DNA from: Adiantum capillus-veneris
Lineage: Eukaryota > Streptophyta > Polypodiopsida > Polypodiales > Pteridaceae
DNA length: 64,000 nucleotides
NCBI GenBank assembly: GCA_014529385.2
Contig: CM043952.1
Coordinates: 154,829,557-154,893,556 of the forward strand
Direction: 5' to 3'
Shown: one piece after another, positions 20,311 to 30,976 of the stretch
How the letters are laid out: every line of letters starts with the position of its first letter
Numbering within the stretch: the first letter of the stretch is position 1
The notes under the pieces: generated by a model
Told to the model about the DNA's origin: nothing
The model's input: the letters and a program-made list of their open reading frames with translations, nothing else
Databases searched by the model: none
Translations under genes and position numbers: made by a program

Positions 20311-21354
20311 TGTCAAGAAGTGTGGAGTGCGGCTAGGAAAGCGCCGAGCCTCTCACTGTGAGAGTTCGTAGCAAAATCAAGCAAGGCGTGGATGATTTGA
20401 AGCCAAAAACACACTAAAAAAGAACAAAACTCCAGCCATGAAAGCTTCTCTTTGAAAAAGAACCAAGATCAACTCAAAACTCTTGTGTGTGTGATGATTT
20501 GGTGTAGCCTCACTACCAATTACACAGTTGCAGTGCTCTTTCGCCCTGATAAAAACCCTACACAAACGCTTCAATTCTCCGTCGTATCCATTTCATGGAA
20601 GCTTCAGAAATTCATTATTCATTACCAAGTGGTTATTTGAAGATGGGAAACCCTAATTGGTGGCCTCACAACCTCGAATACAGGGTTGAAACAGGACGGG
20701 ACCGCACTAGCATACCTTAGGTGTAGGCTTTGTATCCTTTCACAGAGGAGCTTGTAGTGCTTATATTGATGTTCTAAAATGCTCCCTTGATTCTCATATT
20801 CACGGAACGTGAGTGATATGGCATTTTGAGCCATTTTTTACCAATTTTGGGTCATTTTTTACCATTTTATGACCATTTTTTGTCATTTTTAGCCCAAAAA
20901 TACCCTTTTTTGCCCGTAAAAAGCCCAAACGAGATGGGGAAAATTCCTAAAATCGTGGAAAAATACCATTGGACTTAAATTTAATCTTGAAACTCATTTT
21001 ACTACTTGCCAAGCACTCTGGATGCATCTCTTCGATCCGTGCATGAAACCTGCTATTTTTGGCCGAGATCGCCCCCATTGAACTTTCTAGGCAAAACGAG
21101 CGTGCCACTTCGATACACTTGAAATTTGTACATTTCTAAAGCAAAATAGTCATTTATTTATGTGAAAAATCATTCCATAGTGCCACGTTGAGGGCCTCGC
21201 TGTCCCCACAAGGTATATACAAAGTTGTAACTGTGGCATCTATTTTCGCATATATCACACTATGTACACAATAGCATTTGGTCTCACATAGCAAAAGCAT
21301 CAAGAGTGAGGTAGATAATTTAGTTTCACATGATTCACATGCCACGGCATGACA
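20311..21354 (-). repeat. 5' LTR of Ty3-F (1044 bp)
   Basis: Begins TGTCAAGAAG, ends GGCATGACA on the plus strand. It matches 13811-14807 throughout, including the CCATTTTT-rich stretch at about 20830-20920. The divergence is visibly larger than between the Copia-C LTRs, so Ty3-F is older than Copia-C. Confidence 0.9.
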
Positions 21355-22314
21355 CCATGCGTCTTTATTTTCCTTCATTGAAAAAAATGTTCTTGGAAAG
21401 CCCTGGTGTGGTGTAACAAAGATACAATCTCCTAGTAAACCCCTGTATTGGCGCAGGGGTCTTGTGGGTAGTGCGACATTTAGGGAGAGGATGCCGACGC
21501 CTTATATAGAGAGATAATGTGTCCCCATGTGACCCCCTAAACACTAGGTGGAGTACTCCAGCAAGATGCAAGCGTACCCGATTGAAAATCCCTTGTTTCA
21601 CGCTTGACAAAAACAAGCCACTCCAAGGTGGCCTTCACCATGCATGATAGCACCGATCACAATAGTGTTGCCTCCCCTCCATCACCATTTTATTGAATTG
21701 CTTTGAGAAGTTTTCTTTTTTTATATGTACATTTGGATCAATCTAAGAGCCAAGAAGCGGTTTGGTTGGTTTGCCTCTCCCGAGATGAAGCATCTTCCTC
21801 GAGCGTCCCACTCTTCCTTTGATTGTGCACAATGTATTCTCTCTAATGATTGGAATCTCACTTCAATGTGAAGAATGAGGAGCCATGATTTATCCTGCAA
21901 TCATGAAGGTGGTACAAGGCGCAATATACGATGTTACAAATCAGCGTCTGATCGAATGGCACCTGGCTCCACAAGGGAAATTATAAAGCAAGAAAAAAAA
22001 CAAAAGAGTCCCATGATCGACATGTCACGCTCTTTAATAAGGTGCATGGTGACATTAACCCTTTATGCTTATCCCTGAGCAACAACACTCTTTACGACAA
22101 TATGGCGGGCTCGCAAAGCAATTAAGGGATACTATGCAACATACTTAAATAGCGGTGGAACTTCAACTTGGCCAGGCTCAGGAGAGCTAATCGCAGTAGA
22201 TCTACCTACCTATATTCTCTAGCTAGCTACGCATCTCCAATATATACATTCATATCTTTTACTCACATAATTACCAATATGAGCTCGTAGCTAGCACTGG
22301 GATCATCAGCCTCC
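21355..22314. other. Spacer, nothing recognised
   Basis: 960 bp to the right of Ty3-F. No transposon or gene motif is readable. A TATATA at 22240-22246, about 70 bp before the ATG at 22315, could be a core promoter of the host-like frame, but this is weak. Confidence 0.4.
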
Positions 22315-22830
22315 ATGAATTCTCCAAATTCTTCTCTTTATGGCAAGAAGCCTCATGCACATGGACTAATCTCAAGCCCTAGAGCAGCTCCTGCACGGGT
22401 CCTAAAGCTGATGGCGGCACTGCTATAACACCTTGCACTGCCGCATGAGGAAGCATTAACTGATCTTCATGAGCCTCATCAATATGAAGAAGCTAAATTA
22501 GTAGTTGCCGCCATTGGCCGCCAGGTTGGATCGGAGATGGTAGCCAAGCTGCCAAAAGTGGTGAGAGAGTACCCCATGTCTAGCGCACGCGAGACCTATG
22601 AGATGGTAGTGGTAGGCAAAAATCTGCCGATGGTGATGCAACAATCCAAAAGCATGCCAGTCAAAGTTCAGCTGGACTCTTTCACTAACGACCCCATTGC
22701 CTGCGTCCGCTTTGTGGTGGGTGACTTCTGGCACGTCCTCCATGGTCTGGCCACATCACTCTTCTATCTAGGTCATGTGTGGGCATCGATTCAGTTTAAG
22801 TCGTTGCTCATCCGCATCAACCCAGGCTAG
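22315..22830 (+). pseudogene. Host-like gene remnant, product not recognised
   Basis: From ATG at 22315 the frame gives 'MNSPNSSLYGKKPHAHGLIS', 'RAAPARVLKLMAALL', a TAA at 22426 (codon 38), then an open 133-codon stretch in the same frame: 'HLALPHEEALTDLHEPHQYE', 'AKLVVAAIGRQVGSEMVAKL', 'ETYEMVVVGKNLPMVMQQSK' and 'FVVGDFWHVLHGLATSLFYL'. Codon use and residue mix look like a true protein, unlike the nearby repeats. A CAA-to-TAA change would explain the stop. There is one fairly hydrophobic stretch near the end. It has no retroelement motif that I can see and I do not recognise the family. An alternative start after the stop is possible. Confidence 0.4.
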
Positions 22831-22989
22831 GACCTGGCCACACACCCCAACAAGTTCTCAACAGCAAGATCTTCCCACTCTTCCTCTGACTGGCCAGCTC
22901 TTCAACTATTTCCCGTCCCTTTTCTACTCGCTAGCCTCTCAGTCTCTACTCTTGTGAAACCTATCAAAACCAGTCCGATCCGGTGCGGA

Positions 22990-23099
22990 ACGGTTCCAGC
23001 AGGTTTTTGTTTTTCAATAAAATCGTCTACGTTGCGCAGCTACAGTGGCAGGTCAAGTACAGCATGCTGGCTGGAGTTTTGGGGTTCATTGGGATTTGA
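22990..23099 (+). pseudogene. Possible second exon of the host-like gene
   Basis: After a CAG at 22997-22999 a frame reads 'FNKIVYVAQLQWQVKYSMLA' and 'GVLGFIGI', then TGA at 23097. It has an amphipathic start and a hydrophobic end, as for a membrane-linked C-terminus. It lies 160 bp after the first piece, so an intron is conceivable, but no clear donor site is visible. This is a guess from protein-like composition only. Confidence 0.22.
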
Positions 23100-23329
23100 T
23101 CAGGTTGCGTTTTACTTTCGAGGCGAAGGGCCAAAGGGAAACAAGGCCCACGTGTCCGGATTCTCAAGGTAGGGAGCCAACGTGGAGGTTCATGAAAGGG
23201 CAAGGGACTGTACGAGGAGGAATTGGGAGAGGATAGGCCTTGGTGTTTTATTTATACTACGCACACAGATAAGCCTGGGTGTCGCCGCCACCTTGAAGAC
23301 CAAAGTAATACTTTTTAAAAAAAAACACT

Positions 23330-23435
23330 CTACCCTCATGACCCTTCCCCTCCCTGGTTTGTTGTTGCAACCAGTCCTCGCCGGTGCGAACTGGTTGCAG
23401 CAACATACTAGGGAGGTGAAGGGTCATGAGGGTAG
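23330..23435. repeat. Foldback (imperfect inverted repeat)
   Basis: CTACCCTCATGACCCTTC at 23330 is matched by GAAGGGTCATGAGGGTAG ending at 23435. The arms stay largely complementary for about 45 bp into the centre (GTTGTTGCAACCAGT / ACTGGTTGCAGCAAC). The loop contains TCCTCGCCGGTGCGA. A related core, CCAGTCCGATCCGGTGCGGA, occurs at 22969. A second GACTAGGGAGGGGTAGGGT unit follows at about 23440 and 23495. Confidence 0.8.
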
Positions 23436-24395
23436 GGAGAAGACTAGGGAGGGGTAGGGTAATTCGGGTCATTTCTTCAAAACAAAACCGGCTGCAAGAA
23501 GACTAGGGAGGGGTAGGGTCATATGGATAGAGTCATTTCTTTTAAAAAAACATCAACCAAACTAGGGATGTGTTGTAGCATGCGGTGCCACTAGCAAAGA
23601 AAGCAGTGCATCAGGCAGAGAAAGCAACACCACAGACACGCAAATAGATTAATCGTTTGCCTCTTGGGAAAATGATGGAAATATGGCATGATGTTGAGGT
23701 GTTGACAACGGATAACAATACAACGACACCTACAATGTGATGGCAAGCAATGAAAATCCTTTTCTTTTCATGATTAAAGGGATTAGGTCATAGGATCAAA
23801 TGATCAAATCAAGCAGCCTTCTCGAGGTCCCTTCAAGGCACCTATTAAAGCTTTATTTTAACCTTATATTTGCAATTAGAAGGTCTCAGAGAATTAAGAG
23901 GTAGCTTAGAAACCAATGTTGCACAAGTTGCCATGGAACTTAAGCGAGACAAGAACTTGTGGTAGCTAGTAAAGTGGAGCTTGCCATTTTTGAACAGTTA
24001 TTCTAAGGACACCTTTTCTTGTACCACACCTATTTTCTAGAGAGAGAACGCCAAAAATTCTATTTTCTTAGAAGGCCCTTCAAATGAACTCCAAAATTTC
24101 CTAATGACAAGGTGATCTCATCTTTATGGTTATATTGTACTTGTGATAATTTTTATGGTTGTAATAATGTTGTGAATTTATTGACATCTAATCAATTGAT
24201 TTGATTGTTTTCTTAGTTTGGTGAGAGGATGCAGTCGAGTGAAGGTGACAGAGTTGTGAAAGATGTACGTTAGAGTAGAGGGTGAAGGTGCAAGAAGAGT
24301 CCTAGAGTGCAAAGACTCTTGTGTTGTAGTAATGAAAGAATCTTGTGTTGGATGGAAGAAAGTTTGTGTTCATGGACATGACTAGGTGGTACTAG
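23436..24395. other. Spacer, nothing recognised
   Basis: About 960 bp with short poly(A) runs and no coding or transposon signal that I can read. It ends at the CACTA terminus. Confidence 0.4.
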
Positions 24396-24413
24396 CACTA
24401 CAACAAAAACAGG
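24396..24413 (+). repeat. CACTA terminal repeat
   Basis: CACTACAACAAAAACAGG. Plant CACTA elements of this type start CACTACAAGAAAA or a close variant. The subterminal GACGC-rich repeats that bind the small transposase protein in this superfamily follow at once. Confidence 0.85.
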
Positions 24414-24845
24414 TGCCTTCGACGCAGATTTCGACGCGAACCATAGAAAACTGCGTCGAAATCTTTGTCCCTATGAAACAGTCAAAATACGCGTCGATAT
24501 CTATGTTGAACAAACCTATTTTCGATGCATATTTTGACGCCTGTATCGATGCGTATTTCGACAACCATATCAAAAAGAAAAAATTGGGTAGAGGACAGGC
24601 AGCCTGGTCTGTTCCCAGTGAAAAGATGGACACAGCCACAGCTAGACTGCCTGTCCTCTGCCCAAGAAAGCGAGCAAAACCAAAATCAACCGTGCTCCCG
24701 CAGAAATTTCGACATAGTTGCCTTCGTTTTAACATAAACTTTAAAAAAAAAACCATATGTATACGCCTCCTACATGATATCCATGTAGGATCTCACATGA
24801 GATTTAAGGCACAACTTGATGGAAGAAATGAAACAAACTTTGTGC

Positions 24846-25006
24846 AAAACCATAACCAAATTAAAACCATAACCATAACCATATTGATCAAAACCATAAC
24901 CATAAACAAAAAAATAACCATAACCATAAAGTTAAACATAACCATGAACAGAACAATAACCATAACCATAATGTCCATAAACAATAAACAATAACCATAA
25001 CCATGT
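24846..25006. repeat. ACCATA-rich degenerate hexamer repeat
   Basis: Many copies of AACCAT/ACCATA with interruptions. This is a simple repeat within CACTA-G, not a plant telomere repeat. Confidence 0.75.
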
Positions 25007-25379
25007 CTATACAAGAAAGAAACACAGAGATGTGCCTGTGTCTCACAAAACATATATAGAAATCCACTGATGACTCGCGCGTCACAACCTCCACATAAAG
25101 GGACAAGTCACAAAATCAGTATGATATTTCTTCACATATACTTAATTAATTAAGTAAACTCACACATATTATTTGTCTCGATCAAACATCTCACCTCAAT
25201 TGATCAGCGAGACTCTAAGGCCTCCCAGTCTACAGGCTCTCCTGCGGTGGCAGCAAGATCATTCAATACTTCATAAATGCCTCTCCGATATCCATATATC
25301 TCCTCCTGGTGTGTTGGGGCTCGATGCATTGCAAGATTCTGCATTTATACAAAAACCAAAGTAAATAAGAATACATGAT

Positions 25380-26031
25380 TCATCGCTCTTGAAAAAAAAC
25401 GCCATAGCTAGGATTGGATTGGAAACTCACAAACTCATAGCGAAAGGTGTCGAAGCCTCCGTTTCCAAGATGAGATGTGCCCGTGGTCATCCTACGTACC
25501 TCCGCAGCAAGACGCTGTTGTCTGAACCTCGTGTCCGCTGTCTCGTCATCCTCCCTGATCTGCTGCCATGACTCGTGTGAAATGCCCAAAGGATTCAGCG
25601 AGCCCTGCCTGAAATCCCGACGAGCTACATCTTGACGATGTTTCACGATGTCCCGTGCAACATTCGTGATTCACTTCCTTGGAAACTCCTCTGAACCCGG
25701 AGCAGGCTGATACTATGGTCTCCACTATATAATTGATTTTGCTGCGATCTTGATGAGACCAAGACATCATGATGGTGCTAGAAAACTGCAGGTCCACGAG
25801 TTGGCGAACCCGCTGTCTCATCTCAGTCCCAACACTATCCATGTCAACCTGTCCATCTGGCCGTACAATATAGACCTTGGAGGCACTAGGATCATGTGCC
25901 CCCCAAGGTGTCCGAGGTGTGCTAAGAGGTGTGTCGAGAGGTGTGCCTGGGTGGGACGGGGATCGTGAGTGAGGAGGGGTCGAAGCATCTGTGGACCCTC
26001 CTCCACAACAACCATCACCTCCACCTGACAA
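25380..26031 (-). pseudogene. CACTA-G second ORF (TNPA/Transposase_24-like)
   Basis: ATG at 26031. The N-terminus is rich in Gly, Ser and Pro ('PPHSRSPSHPGTPLDTPLST'), then 'VYIVRPDGQVDMDSVGTEMR', 'VRQLVDLQFSSTIMMSWSHQ' and 'KEVNHECC'. A frameshift at about 25650 leads to 'KHRQDVARRDFRQGSLNPLG' and 'TADTRFRQQRLAAEVRRMTT'. The 'R..N...R' and 'HLGNGGF' parts recall the C-terminus of the small accessory proteins of plant CACTA elements. It lies downstream of the transposase in the same direction, as in En/Spm. Family assignment is moderate. Confidence 0.6.
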
Positions 26032-26184
26032 TCACCGAGATCAGTGAGTATGCATGTGCTACGGAGATGCTGACGTACCCACCTCTACCATACCCCTAGG
26101 TGTCGAAGCGTCCTCAACTCTGAAATCCGAAATCACCCTTTTGACTTGTCGTTCTAAACTCTGAAATCACCCTTTTGACTTGTC

Positions 26185-28064
26185 ATTCCTCACTTTTTAG
26201 CAATACCCATGGCGCTCTTGGAAGCTTTGTTTGGCCCGCTGCATTGGTGAAAGGCCACACCTCTGGCATCTTTTCAACTAACTACAAATCATCTCACGAA
26301 GCTCGATTGTCTTTCTATCCCATGATTGACTTCCAGAGGAGCTCTCCCAGATTCTTGAATATATGCATTGGATCCATCAAATGGTTCATTAGTAGATCAC
26401 CCCAGTACAGCAACGTATGGAGAATGGACAAACGTTTCATTCCTGGAGCAGGTTGCCCCTCATGTTGCTCCCATCGGCGACGCCACTCTTGTACATGCAT
26501 AGGACGACATTCGACGCGACCAAGCTGATGCCATCTGGAAGATAACAATGGTGGCCTTGATAAATTGTCTTTTGAAGCGAGACAGAATAGCGCACATCCA
26601 AAGATGGCCTGCAAATTGGACATGCATTGTATCCCGAAGTTGTAAGCCCTGCATATATTAAAGAATGATTTAGTACTACACAAAGTGCTTGCGAATAGCG
26701 AGAATTTTATGAATCATCCACCATTACCAGAAGCTTCACCGTATCCTGGCCAATCATGCATAGTCCACATAAGGAGTCCATGGATCCTTGCATGTTGTTG
26801 TCCTGCTTGTTCGACCGCATCTGCTATGTCGATCCCATGCCATAACTCTTGGAGCTCGTTAACTAGTGGTGCTATATACACATCCATGTTTTTTTCCTTG
26901 AATTTACTAGGCACAATCAAGAATAATATCAAATGACCCTTCTTGATGGCAAGCCACAGTGGGAGGTTGTAATTGACAAGGCACACAGGCCAAGTGCTCC
27001 ATGACGAGCTTCTCAAGCCAAATGGATTGACTCCATCCATTTCCATGTCCAAACGCAAATTGCGTGGTTCACTCTTAAAATGTGGCCAGGTATCTTCAAT
27101 GTGCCTCCAAGCCTTTGAATCAACGGGCACCCTAAATGTTGCGTCAGTGGATCTATTTGTAGAATGCCACCGCATCAACTTTGCAATGGAACCACAACGA
27201 AACATGCTTTTTATCCTCGGAATAATAGGGAAATGCCGCAACACTTTAGCTAGCAGTGACTCGCCAACCGCATCTTGTTTGTAGCGCATTGCTCCACACT
27301 TAGGACACGACAGACAATCTGCGAATTCATTGCGAAAAAGAATGCAATCATTTGGACATGCATGAATCTTGTTGTAGTCCAAGCCAACTAAGGTCAATAG
27401 CCGCTTTGCGTCTGGCCTAGAGGGGGGCATTTCATTGCCAGTCGGGAGTAGTTACTCCTGCAACAACCTATTTAAACCACATTAAATTAAAAGCTCCCCA
27501 AGCACGTCACCATTGCAATCGGAAAATCTCTTTTCTAAGTTACGTACCTAAACAAAGCAGTGACGCTTGCATCTAAACACCCGTACACTGACTGCAGATT
27601 CAAAAACGATAGACAAGTACGAAGCACAGATATTTTGGCGCCTTCATAGATTGGTTGACATGCCAAATTTCTCAACATGTCTTCAGGAGATAGGCGCACG
27701 TCTTCTGAGGTGCTGCTTCGTTAGCCTTCTCCTCGCTTGTCTAGAAGAAGGCATCCAGCATCTCCTCCATGCCGTTGTCTTGTGTCTGTAAGCTCTCCTC
27801 TGCTTCCATCCTTGCTCTGGATTGGTTAGACCTTCACGCATAATCCTTTTTCTCTCTCTCTCTCTCAGATATAGGTGTTATGTCGCAAAAATCAATGCCC
27901 ATTCCGTAGGAGTCGTATCGTAGATTCTGTACGGTTTCTCTAGCAAACTCTCCGTACTTGTGCACATGCTCATTACATATCCTACACTTGCATAGGATTT
28001 GATACTTGTAGAGCGTGCACGAGCATGCAATCTTTTCCTCCATGTTAGTTGATGACGTTGCCAT
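26185..28064 (-). pseudogene. CACTA-G TNP2-type transposase, several exons
   Basis: Candidate exons on the minus strand: about 28064-27834 ('CKCRICNEHVHKYGEFARET'); 27700-27545 ('IYEGAKISVLRTCLSFLNLQ'); 27470-26714 ('LLTLVGLDYNKIHACPNDCI', 'CLSCPKCGAMRYKQDAVGES', 'RVPVDSKAWRHIEDTWPHFK', 'LRLDMEMDGVNPFGLRSSSW', 'MWTMHDWPGYGEASGNGG'); an AG acceptor near 26648; then 'LTTSGYNACPIC', 'LLYWGDLLMNHLMDPMHIFK' and 'VWPFTNAAGQTKLPRAPWVL' to about 26190. These are TNP2/Transposase_21 hallmarks: 'HACPNDC', 'LR.D..TDG.NPFG' and 'PYWKDL..H..D.MHI.KN'. Stops between pieces mean either introns or decay. The transposase cuts at the element ends. Confidence 0.85.
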
Positions 28065-28400
28065 CTACAATGCTTATGAATGTTGTTTCAATATATATAC
28101 TACTCACAATGTAAACTACCTCGCATTCTCTAGCCTTGCCGGATCTCCGCACACCTCGGTCCAGAGGTGTACAGAGATCAGGACCACCGGGTCAAAATCT
28201 CGTCTTTATTGGTCAAATCCAATATGGGTAGACACATAAATGCTCTCCCAGATGTACATGACAATGCATGTAGCAGGCCAAACCCCTTTGCCTCTTTTAG
28301 TTCCATAGTTTCTTCTAGAGGGAGAGAGAGAGAGAGAGAGTTTCTTTCCTTTTCACACAATTGGCCAGCCAAGCTAACTCTTTCACCACTACTTTCTCTA

Positions 28401-28406
<6 letters not shown>

Positions 28407-28478
<72 letters not shown>

Positions 28479-28501
28479 ATTTATCTCTCTCTCTATGTAC
28501 C

Positions 28502-28559
<58 letters not shown>

Positions 28560-28562
28560 GCT

Positions 28563-28603
<41 letters not shown>

Positions 28604-28638
28604 TTCCCTATCTTTTTCGCACTCTCTATCGCTCTCTT

Positions 28639-28673
<35 letters not shown>

Positions 28674-28682
28674 ATTTCCCTA

Positions 28683-28745
<63 letters not shown>

Positions 28746-28763
28746 TCTCTCTATCTCTCTACT

Positions 28764-28834
<71 letters not shown>
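28407..28834. repeat. (CT)n microsatellite with two (TA)n islands, left of LINE-E2
   Basis: About 430 bp of CT repeats with short breaks. (TA)n islands lie at 28446-28476 and 28713-28744. Two similar blocks (TATTTCCCTATCTTT... at about 28601 and 28672) show local duplication. It lies directly before the LINE-E2 truncation point. Confidence 0.95.
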
Positions 28835-28838
<4 letters not shown>

Positions 28839-28843
28839 TACAC

Positions 28844-30537
28844 ACAAGCGTGCAAAGGGACAAGCGGGTTTTCGTCGATGCCATAACACCATTGATCATC
28901 TTGTCACTCTTCGTGTTCTCATGGAGGAAAGTCGGTTGAAAGGCAAGCGATTGTATTGTTGTTTTGTGGACTTTAAGAAAGCCTTTGATATGATTCCACG
29001 TAACAATTTGTGGAGAAGGATGGAAGAACTCCAAGTGCCAAGTGAGTTTATGCTTGCGGTTTCTCGAATCTATGAGAAGGTGATTTGTCAATTGCGCATG
29101 GGAAGAGAAATTTCAAAAAAATTTGTAAGCACTATTGGGGTTAAACAAGGATGTCCATTGTCACCAACTCTCTTTGGTCTATGCATCGATCAATTGGAAC
29201 AAATGGTACTTGACTTTATGCAAGAAGAAGGCATTGAAGAGGTCACTATTTGCAATGCGGTAATCATGCTTTTTTGTATGCGGATGATGTAGTGCTTCTA
29301 GCACACACTTTAGAAGATGCACAAAAGCTTATGGTTGTCCTTGAGAACTTTTGCTTGCATAGTGGGCTGATTGTAAATGAATCCAAAACAAAGGCTATGC
29401 TTGTGAAAACCAACCATATTGTGTACAACAACAAGACACTTGAAGTTGTTGACAGCTTTAAGTACCTTGGCCTTGAGGTTCCATCCAATCACAAGTGGCA
29501 TGAATGTGCTATGCGTCGTTTGGAAGCGGGAAAGAGAGCATATTATGCATTTGAGAACATGTGTAATGCCGGAAACATCAAGTGTTGGGTTCTCAAGAAG
29601 TATCTTTTCGATGCATTGGTGACACTGGTTCTTCTTTATGGAGTTGAAGTGTGGGGCGGGAGCATCTCAAAGTCTACTTGGAAAGAGTTTGAGAATGTCC
29701 AAAAGCGTTTTCTTACAAACTTTCTCCAAGTTAAGACACGAACACCATATATGCTCCTACTTCTTGAGTTGGGATCTCTTCCAATTGAGGTTATGGGCTG
29801 GAAAGGGTTGTGGAGTACATGATAAAGATGCGTCAAAACCCCTCACATCGACTTCCTACAATTTCATGGGAAGCAAGCAAAAAAGTTCAAAAGACGTATA
29901 AAAGCAAGATCTTGAGCACGGGATGGATGCAAGACATAAAGAAGTGGTTTGGGAGATGGGATGCATTACACTTGCTACATGATGCTTCAATTGACTCTCA
30001 AGTGAATGAAGCTTTTCTACAACGCCAATGTATGACGGCTTGGGAGAAATCCGGTGGGTCACGCTTCATACATTACACCACCTATATTTCCCCCAACTAC
30101 AAAACCATGTTCTTTGCTGAGAGAGGAAACCGTACTCACACTTATATGCTTGAGACTATTCCCTTGTCCACGATACGCACTATCGCAGCAATTTGTCTTA
30201 GCTCCCATTTCCTTTGATGCGAGATAGGGCGTTGGGGAAATGGAGAAGAGTCAAATCGATTGTGCACATTATGCTCACTACAAGTTCGAGAGTCTGAGTA
30301 CCACACACTACTAGAGTGCTCAGCTTTTGATCACATCCGAACTTGCTTCTCTCACATTTTCAGCCATAACTTAGACCTACACACTTTCCTCTCCCAGCCA
30401 AAGTGTGGGCTCTCCATTGCGACTCTCATCACTACAATTTTGGAGCATCGAGAGTCACTCATCAGCCATACACATACTACATCACATGTAACTTTGGTCC
30501 CATAGGTCATATTTGACCTCCGAGGACGATAATAAAA

Positions 30538-30540
<3 letters not shown>
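28844..30540 (+). mobile_element. LINE-E2, 5'-truncated copy of the LINE-E1 family
   Basis: Homology to LINE-E1 starts abruptly at ACAAGCGTGCAAAGGGACAAG, directly after the CT tract, and runs to the 3' end GACGATAATAAAATCTATC, directly before another CT tract. It is collinear with about 9,720-8,010 on the minus strand. 5' truncation is typical of target-primed reverse transcription. Confidence 0.92.
28848..30505 (+). pseudogene. LINE-E2 ORF2 remnant (RT and zinc-finger tail)
   Basis: RT is readable from 'KRLYCCFVDFKKAFDMI' and 'QGCPLSPTLFGLCIDQ', better conserved here than in LINE-E1. A missing base near 29270 turns the catalytic YADD box out of frame ('LYADDVVLLAHTLED' continues in the next frame from 29260). 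The C-terminal part ends with 'CTLCSLQVRESEYHTLLECS', a C..C...H....C finger found at the end of many plant LINE ORF2 proteins, then 'TTSHVTLVP' and a stop. Two more breaks lie near 29820 and 30217. Confidence 0.9.
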
Positions 30541-30631
<91 letters not shown>

Positions 30632-30641
30632 CCTCTCTCTT
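30541..30641. repeat. (CT)n tract at the LINE-E2 3' end
   Basis: About 90 bp of CT, then CCCTCCCTCTCTC and (AC)n. It replaces a poly(A) tail. Confidence 0.95.
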
Positions 30642-30976
30642 ACACACACACACACAATGTAGCTTGAGAGAGAGGCCGGGGGGGGGGGGACAATACCTGC
30701 GTTGCAGGTTTCCAAGAAGGCTAGATCTGTGCGCGCGCTCGCACGCGAAAATGACCGCCTGTGTGCGGATTTTATCTTTTTTCTCAAATTTTTTTCCGTC
30801 GATATACGCGTGGAAATACACGTAAAAATACACGCTTTTCGACAGACATTACCACGTGTATTATCACGTATGTATCGACGCATATATCGACGAAGAATAT
30901 GCACGTCGAAATGCGCGTGAAAAGGTGCGGTGCATTGAAATATTGCACGTCACAAACCGCTTAACATGTTGTGGTG

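Larger units (their letters stand above)
13811..21354 (-). mobile_element. Ty3-F, nearly complete Ty3/gypsy element (7.5 kb)
   Basis: Two LTRs (13811-14807 and 20311-21354) begin TGTCAAGAAG and end ...ACA on the plus strand. Between them, on the minus strand, lie a primer-binding site, gag, protease, RT-RNase H, integrase and a polypurine tract. Flanks ACTAT (left) and CCATG (right) do not match, so no target duplication is visible. The pol resembles the Ty3 group seen in fungi more than common seed-plant Ty3: 'QDMQPVNKVTI', 'PFLDDVPIKG', protease box 'LIDHGT', gag tail 'FKDGKIHLSETG' and integrase 'GHLPIIKALTKAC'. Confidence 0.9.
24396..30976 (-). mobile_element. CACTA-G, En/Spm-type DNA transposon with a nested LINE
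   Basis: The left end is CACTACAACAAAAACAGG at 24396, the classic CACTA terminus, preceded by TAG. Subterminal TTCGACGC/GCGTCGAAA motifs fill 24418-24560. A TNP2-like transposase and a second ORF lie on the minus strand. Similar CGTCGAAA/TCGACG motifs recur at 30790-30940 and are followed by CATGTTGTGGTG (30965-30976), a poor match to an inverted terminus. The three bases after it (CAT) do not match TAG. The right end is therefore uncertain. LINE-E2 and its microsatellites lie inside. Confidence 0.6.

Noticed and set aside
13811-21354. Ty3-F as contaminating fungal DNA
   Set aside because: It sits among plant repeats, and its cis signals are shared with element J that carries plant PPR code. 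A resident element is the simpler view.
13811-21359. Target-site duplication of Ty3-F
   Set aside because: Left ACTAT and right CCATG do not match, so I do not claim one; recombination or decay may have removed it.
21365-22078. Small open frames right of Ty3-F
   Set aside because: Composition is not protein-like and there is no motif or conserved partner in the window.
24846-25006. Interstitial telomere repeat
   Set aside because: The unit is ACCATA, not CCCTAAA/TTTAGGG.
28167-29292. Long open frames rich in Ser-Leu or Arg-Glu repeats
   Set aside because: They are translations of the (CT)n/(GA)n tracts; any frame through such a repeat is open. No real protein signal.
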